A stretch of DNA of 8,819 bases from Betaproteobacteria bacterium (GTDB lineage Bacteria; Pseudomonadota; Gammaproteobacteria; Burkholderiales; Rhodocyclaceae), in the NCBI GenBank assembly GCA_028868235.1, contig JAGWUW010000081.1, positions 1 to 8,819 on the forward strand. The letters are read 5' to 3'. Under the pieces are notes generated by a model that saw only the letters and a list, made by a program, of their open reading frames with translations, did not search any database and was not told where the DNA came from. Shown here piece by piece: positions 7,250-8,819 of this stretch. The position numbers and the translations under genes were made by a program. How positions within the stretch are numbered: the first letter of the stretch is position 1; every line of letters begins with the position of its first letter.

Positions 7250-8819
7250 ATGGACACCCTGCCCGACACCCGCTGGCAAGTCGCTCTCGACCACAGCCGC
7301 TACCTAAACAACCTGTTCTATGCACGCCCCGACCTGATCCCTGAGCTGGCGGCCAGCTGGGAACAGCCGCTGACCGAGGAGTTGCTGATGGCGCCGCTGC
7401 GTCATGATTTCGGCGACGACGAAGCACTTCGTTCGGCCTTGCGACGTCTACGCCACCGGGCGATGGCCCATCTCGTATTGCGTGACCTCTGCGGTCTGGC
7501 CCCCCTCGAAGAAATTGTCGAGAGCATGACCCTGCTCGCCGACGTCACCACTAACTTTGCGCTCGACTACTACCATCGCCAGTTGGCCGACAGTTACGGT
7601 GAGCCGCTGGACAGCCAGGGTCGCCCGCAGCGCCTGCTGGTCATCGGTATGGGTAAGCTCGGCGGTCGCGAGCTGAACGTGTCGTCCGACGTCGATTACA
7701 TCTTCATCTATCCTGAAGAAGGAGATACAGCCGGCCCACAGAAAAGTATTGAGAATTTCGATTTCTTCAATCGCCTCGGCAAGCGGGTAATCGGCGCCTT
7801 GGGCGACCTGACGGCCGACGGCCAGGTTTTCCGCGTCGACATGCGCCTTCGGCCGAACGGCGATTCCGGTCCACTGGTCTGCTCGCTCGACGCACTGGAG
7901 AACTACTTCATCACCCAGGGCCGCGAATGGGAGCGCTACGCCTGGATCAAGGGGCGAACTATGAATGCCGGCCCCAACCTGCAGCCGGATTGGGTCACCG
8001 CAATGCAGAAAATCGCCCGCCCGTTCGTTTTCCGCAAATATCTCGATTTCGGCGCCATCAACGCTATGCGCGACCTTCATGCGCAAATCCGCCGCGAGGT
8101 GGCGCGCAAGGATATGGCCGACCATATCAAGCTGGGGCCGGGGGGCATCCGCGAAATAGAATTCATGGCCCAGGTCTTCCAGCTCATCCGCGGCGGCCGC
8201 GATCCTGCATTACAAATACGCCCAACTCTGGCCGTCCTTGCCTTGCTGGCCGAACGCAAACTGATTCCGGCCGAGACCGAGCGTGAACTGCACGACGCCT
8301 ACATTTTCCTGCGCCGGCTGGAACATCGTTTGCAATACGTCGAAGACAAACAGACGCATATGCTCCCGGAAATACCCGAAGAACGGGAGAAGATCGCTCA
8401 CAGCATGGGCTTTACCGACTGGCTGGCAATGTGCGTCGTACTCGGCAAACACCGCGAGATCGTCAGCCGCCATTTCGAAGAAGTTTTCTCCGACCCGGAA
8501 GCTGGCGAACACCCGCTGACGGGCCTCTGGCTCGGGCAGACAGACCTGGAAACCGCCGTCGAGAGCCTGGGCAATCTCGGTTTCCGCCACCCCGCGGATG
8601 CTATCGCCCGCCTTGCCGACCTGCGCGCATCCAGCCGCTATCAGCAATTGCCCTCGAGCAATCGCTCGCGGCTTGATGCCGTCGGCCCGCGCCTGATCGA
8701 AGCTGCCAGCGCAACCGGCGACCCGGACACCACCTTGGTACGCGGCTTGAGCTTCCTCGAAAGCATTGCCCGACGCGGCGCCTACTTGGCTTTGCTGCAG
8801 CAATACCCCATGGCCCTGC
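7250..8819 (+). CDS. glnE: GlnE, bifunctional glutamine synthetase adenylyltransferase/adenylyl-removing enzyme, 5' part
   Basis: The first 523 codons are present, open to the right edge. ATG 7250 is the first start codon after an in-frame TAG at 7178; no clear ribosome binding site is seen. The N-terminal adenylyl-removing domain is well marked: GMGKLGGRELNVSSDVD at 133-149, whose D147 and D149 match the metal-binding aspartates of the nucleotidyltransferase fold. FRVDMRLRPNGDSGPLV (194-210), REWERYAWIKGR (225-236) and GPGGIREIEFMAQVFQLIRGGR (296-317) are also typical. From about 440 the sequence enters the linker and the start of the second half. The adenylyltransferase active site lies beyond the window. 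E. coli GlnE is 946 residues, so roughly 55% is seen. The enzyme adds AMP to glutamine synthetase when glutamine is high and removes it when PII-UMP signals nitrogen limitation. It is transcribed away from the yhdP operon. Confidence 0.96.
   Translation, partial: MDTLPDTRWQVALDHSRYLNNLFYARPDLIPELAASWEQPLTEELLMAPLRHDFGDDEALRSALRRLRHRAMAHLVLRDLCGLAPLEEIVESMTLLADVTTNFALDYYHRQLADSYGEPLDSQGRPQRLLVIGMGKLGGRELNVSSDVDYIFIYPEEGDTAGPQKSIENFDFFNRLGKRVIGALGDLTADGQVFRVDMRLRPNGDSGPLVCSLDALENYFITQGREWERYAWIKGRTMNAGPNLQPDWVTAMQKIARPFVFRKYLDFGAINAMRDLHAQIRREVARKDMADHIKLGPGGIREIEFMAQVFQLIRGGRDPALQIRPTLAVLALLAERKLIPAETERELHDAYIFLRRLEHRLQYVEDKQTHMLPEIPEEREKIAHSMGFTDWLAMCVVLGKHREIVSRHFEEVFSDPEAGEHPLTGLWLGQTDLETAVESLGNLGFRHPADAIARLADLRASSRYQQLPSSNRSRLDAVGPRLIEAASATGDPDTTLVRGLSFLESIARRGAYLALLQQYPMAL

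Noticed and set aside
7448..8125. 225-codon open frame on the minus strand opposite glnE
   Set aside because: It lies fully antisense to glnE, whose conserved motifs are unbroken on the plus strand. It has no recognisable domain and is a typical GC-rich shadow frame.
8210..8803. 197-codon minus-strand open frame opposite glnE
   Set aside because: Antisense to the GlnE linker region, with no motif, signal or recognisable family.
1..8819. Mobile element, CRISPR array, tRNA/rRNA or known riboswitch
   Set aside because: No transposase, integrase, spaced direct repeats, terminal repeats or conserved RNA motifs were seen; the genes are contiguous housekeeping types.

Overview
The window looks like ordinary chromosomal DNA of a GC-rich Gram-negative bacterium. 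A betaproteobacterium close to the Rhodocyclales (Dechloromonas/Azoarcus-type) is my best guess. It rests on gene content (a YhdP-type AsmA protein, TldD, GlnE, a c4-like cytochrome, a PilJ-N domain protein) and on codon usage, not on any database comparison.

Layout: positions 1-7148 are packed with five genes on the minus strand. A 101-bp divergent spacer (7149-7249) follows, and then the first 523 codons of glnE on the plus strand run off the right edge. In minus-strand transcription order the genes are a 1296-residue YhdP/AsmA-like envelope protein (7148-3258), a nitrilase-family amidase of the Nit/YbeM type (3261-2452), the TldD metallopeptidase (2442-997), a secreted diheme cytochrome c (968-348) and the start of a secreted protein with a PilJ-N domain (243 to beyond position 1). 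The first three are tightly coupled: yhdP and nit share the four bases GTGA, and the tldD ribosome binding site overlaps the nit stop codon. The cytochrome follows tldD after 28 bases with its own strong ribosome binding site, so these four are probably one transcription unit. The PilJ-N gene is separated by 104 bases.

Functions: YhdP-type proteins help move phospholipids from inner to outer membrane. Nit-type amidases repair deaminated glutathione. TldD is the catalytic half of the TldD/TldE peptidase. The cytochrome is a periplasmic electron carrier. GlnE adenylylates and deadenylylates glutamine synthetase. The envelope, repair and peptidase genes form a housekeeping block. The cytochrome and PilJ-N genes look like lineage-specific additions downstream.

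I see no mobile element, CRISPR array, tRNA, rRNA or known riboswitch, and no convincing new multi-gene system. The most unusual signal is a 12-bp perfect inverted repeat (234-245 / 273-284). In RNA it would fold the Shine-Dalgarno sequence and TTG start codon of the PilJ-N gene into a hairpin, so it may be a translational control element. Four of the five minus-strand genes appear to start with GTG or TTG, so start assignment needs care.
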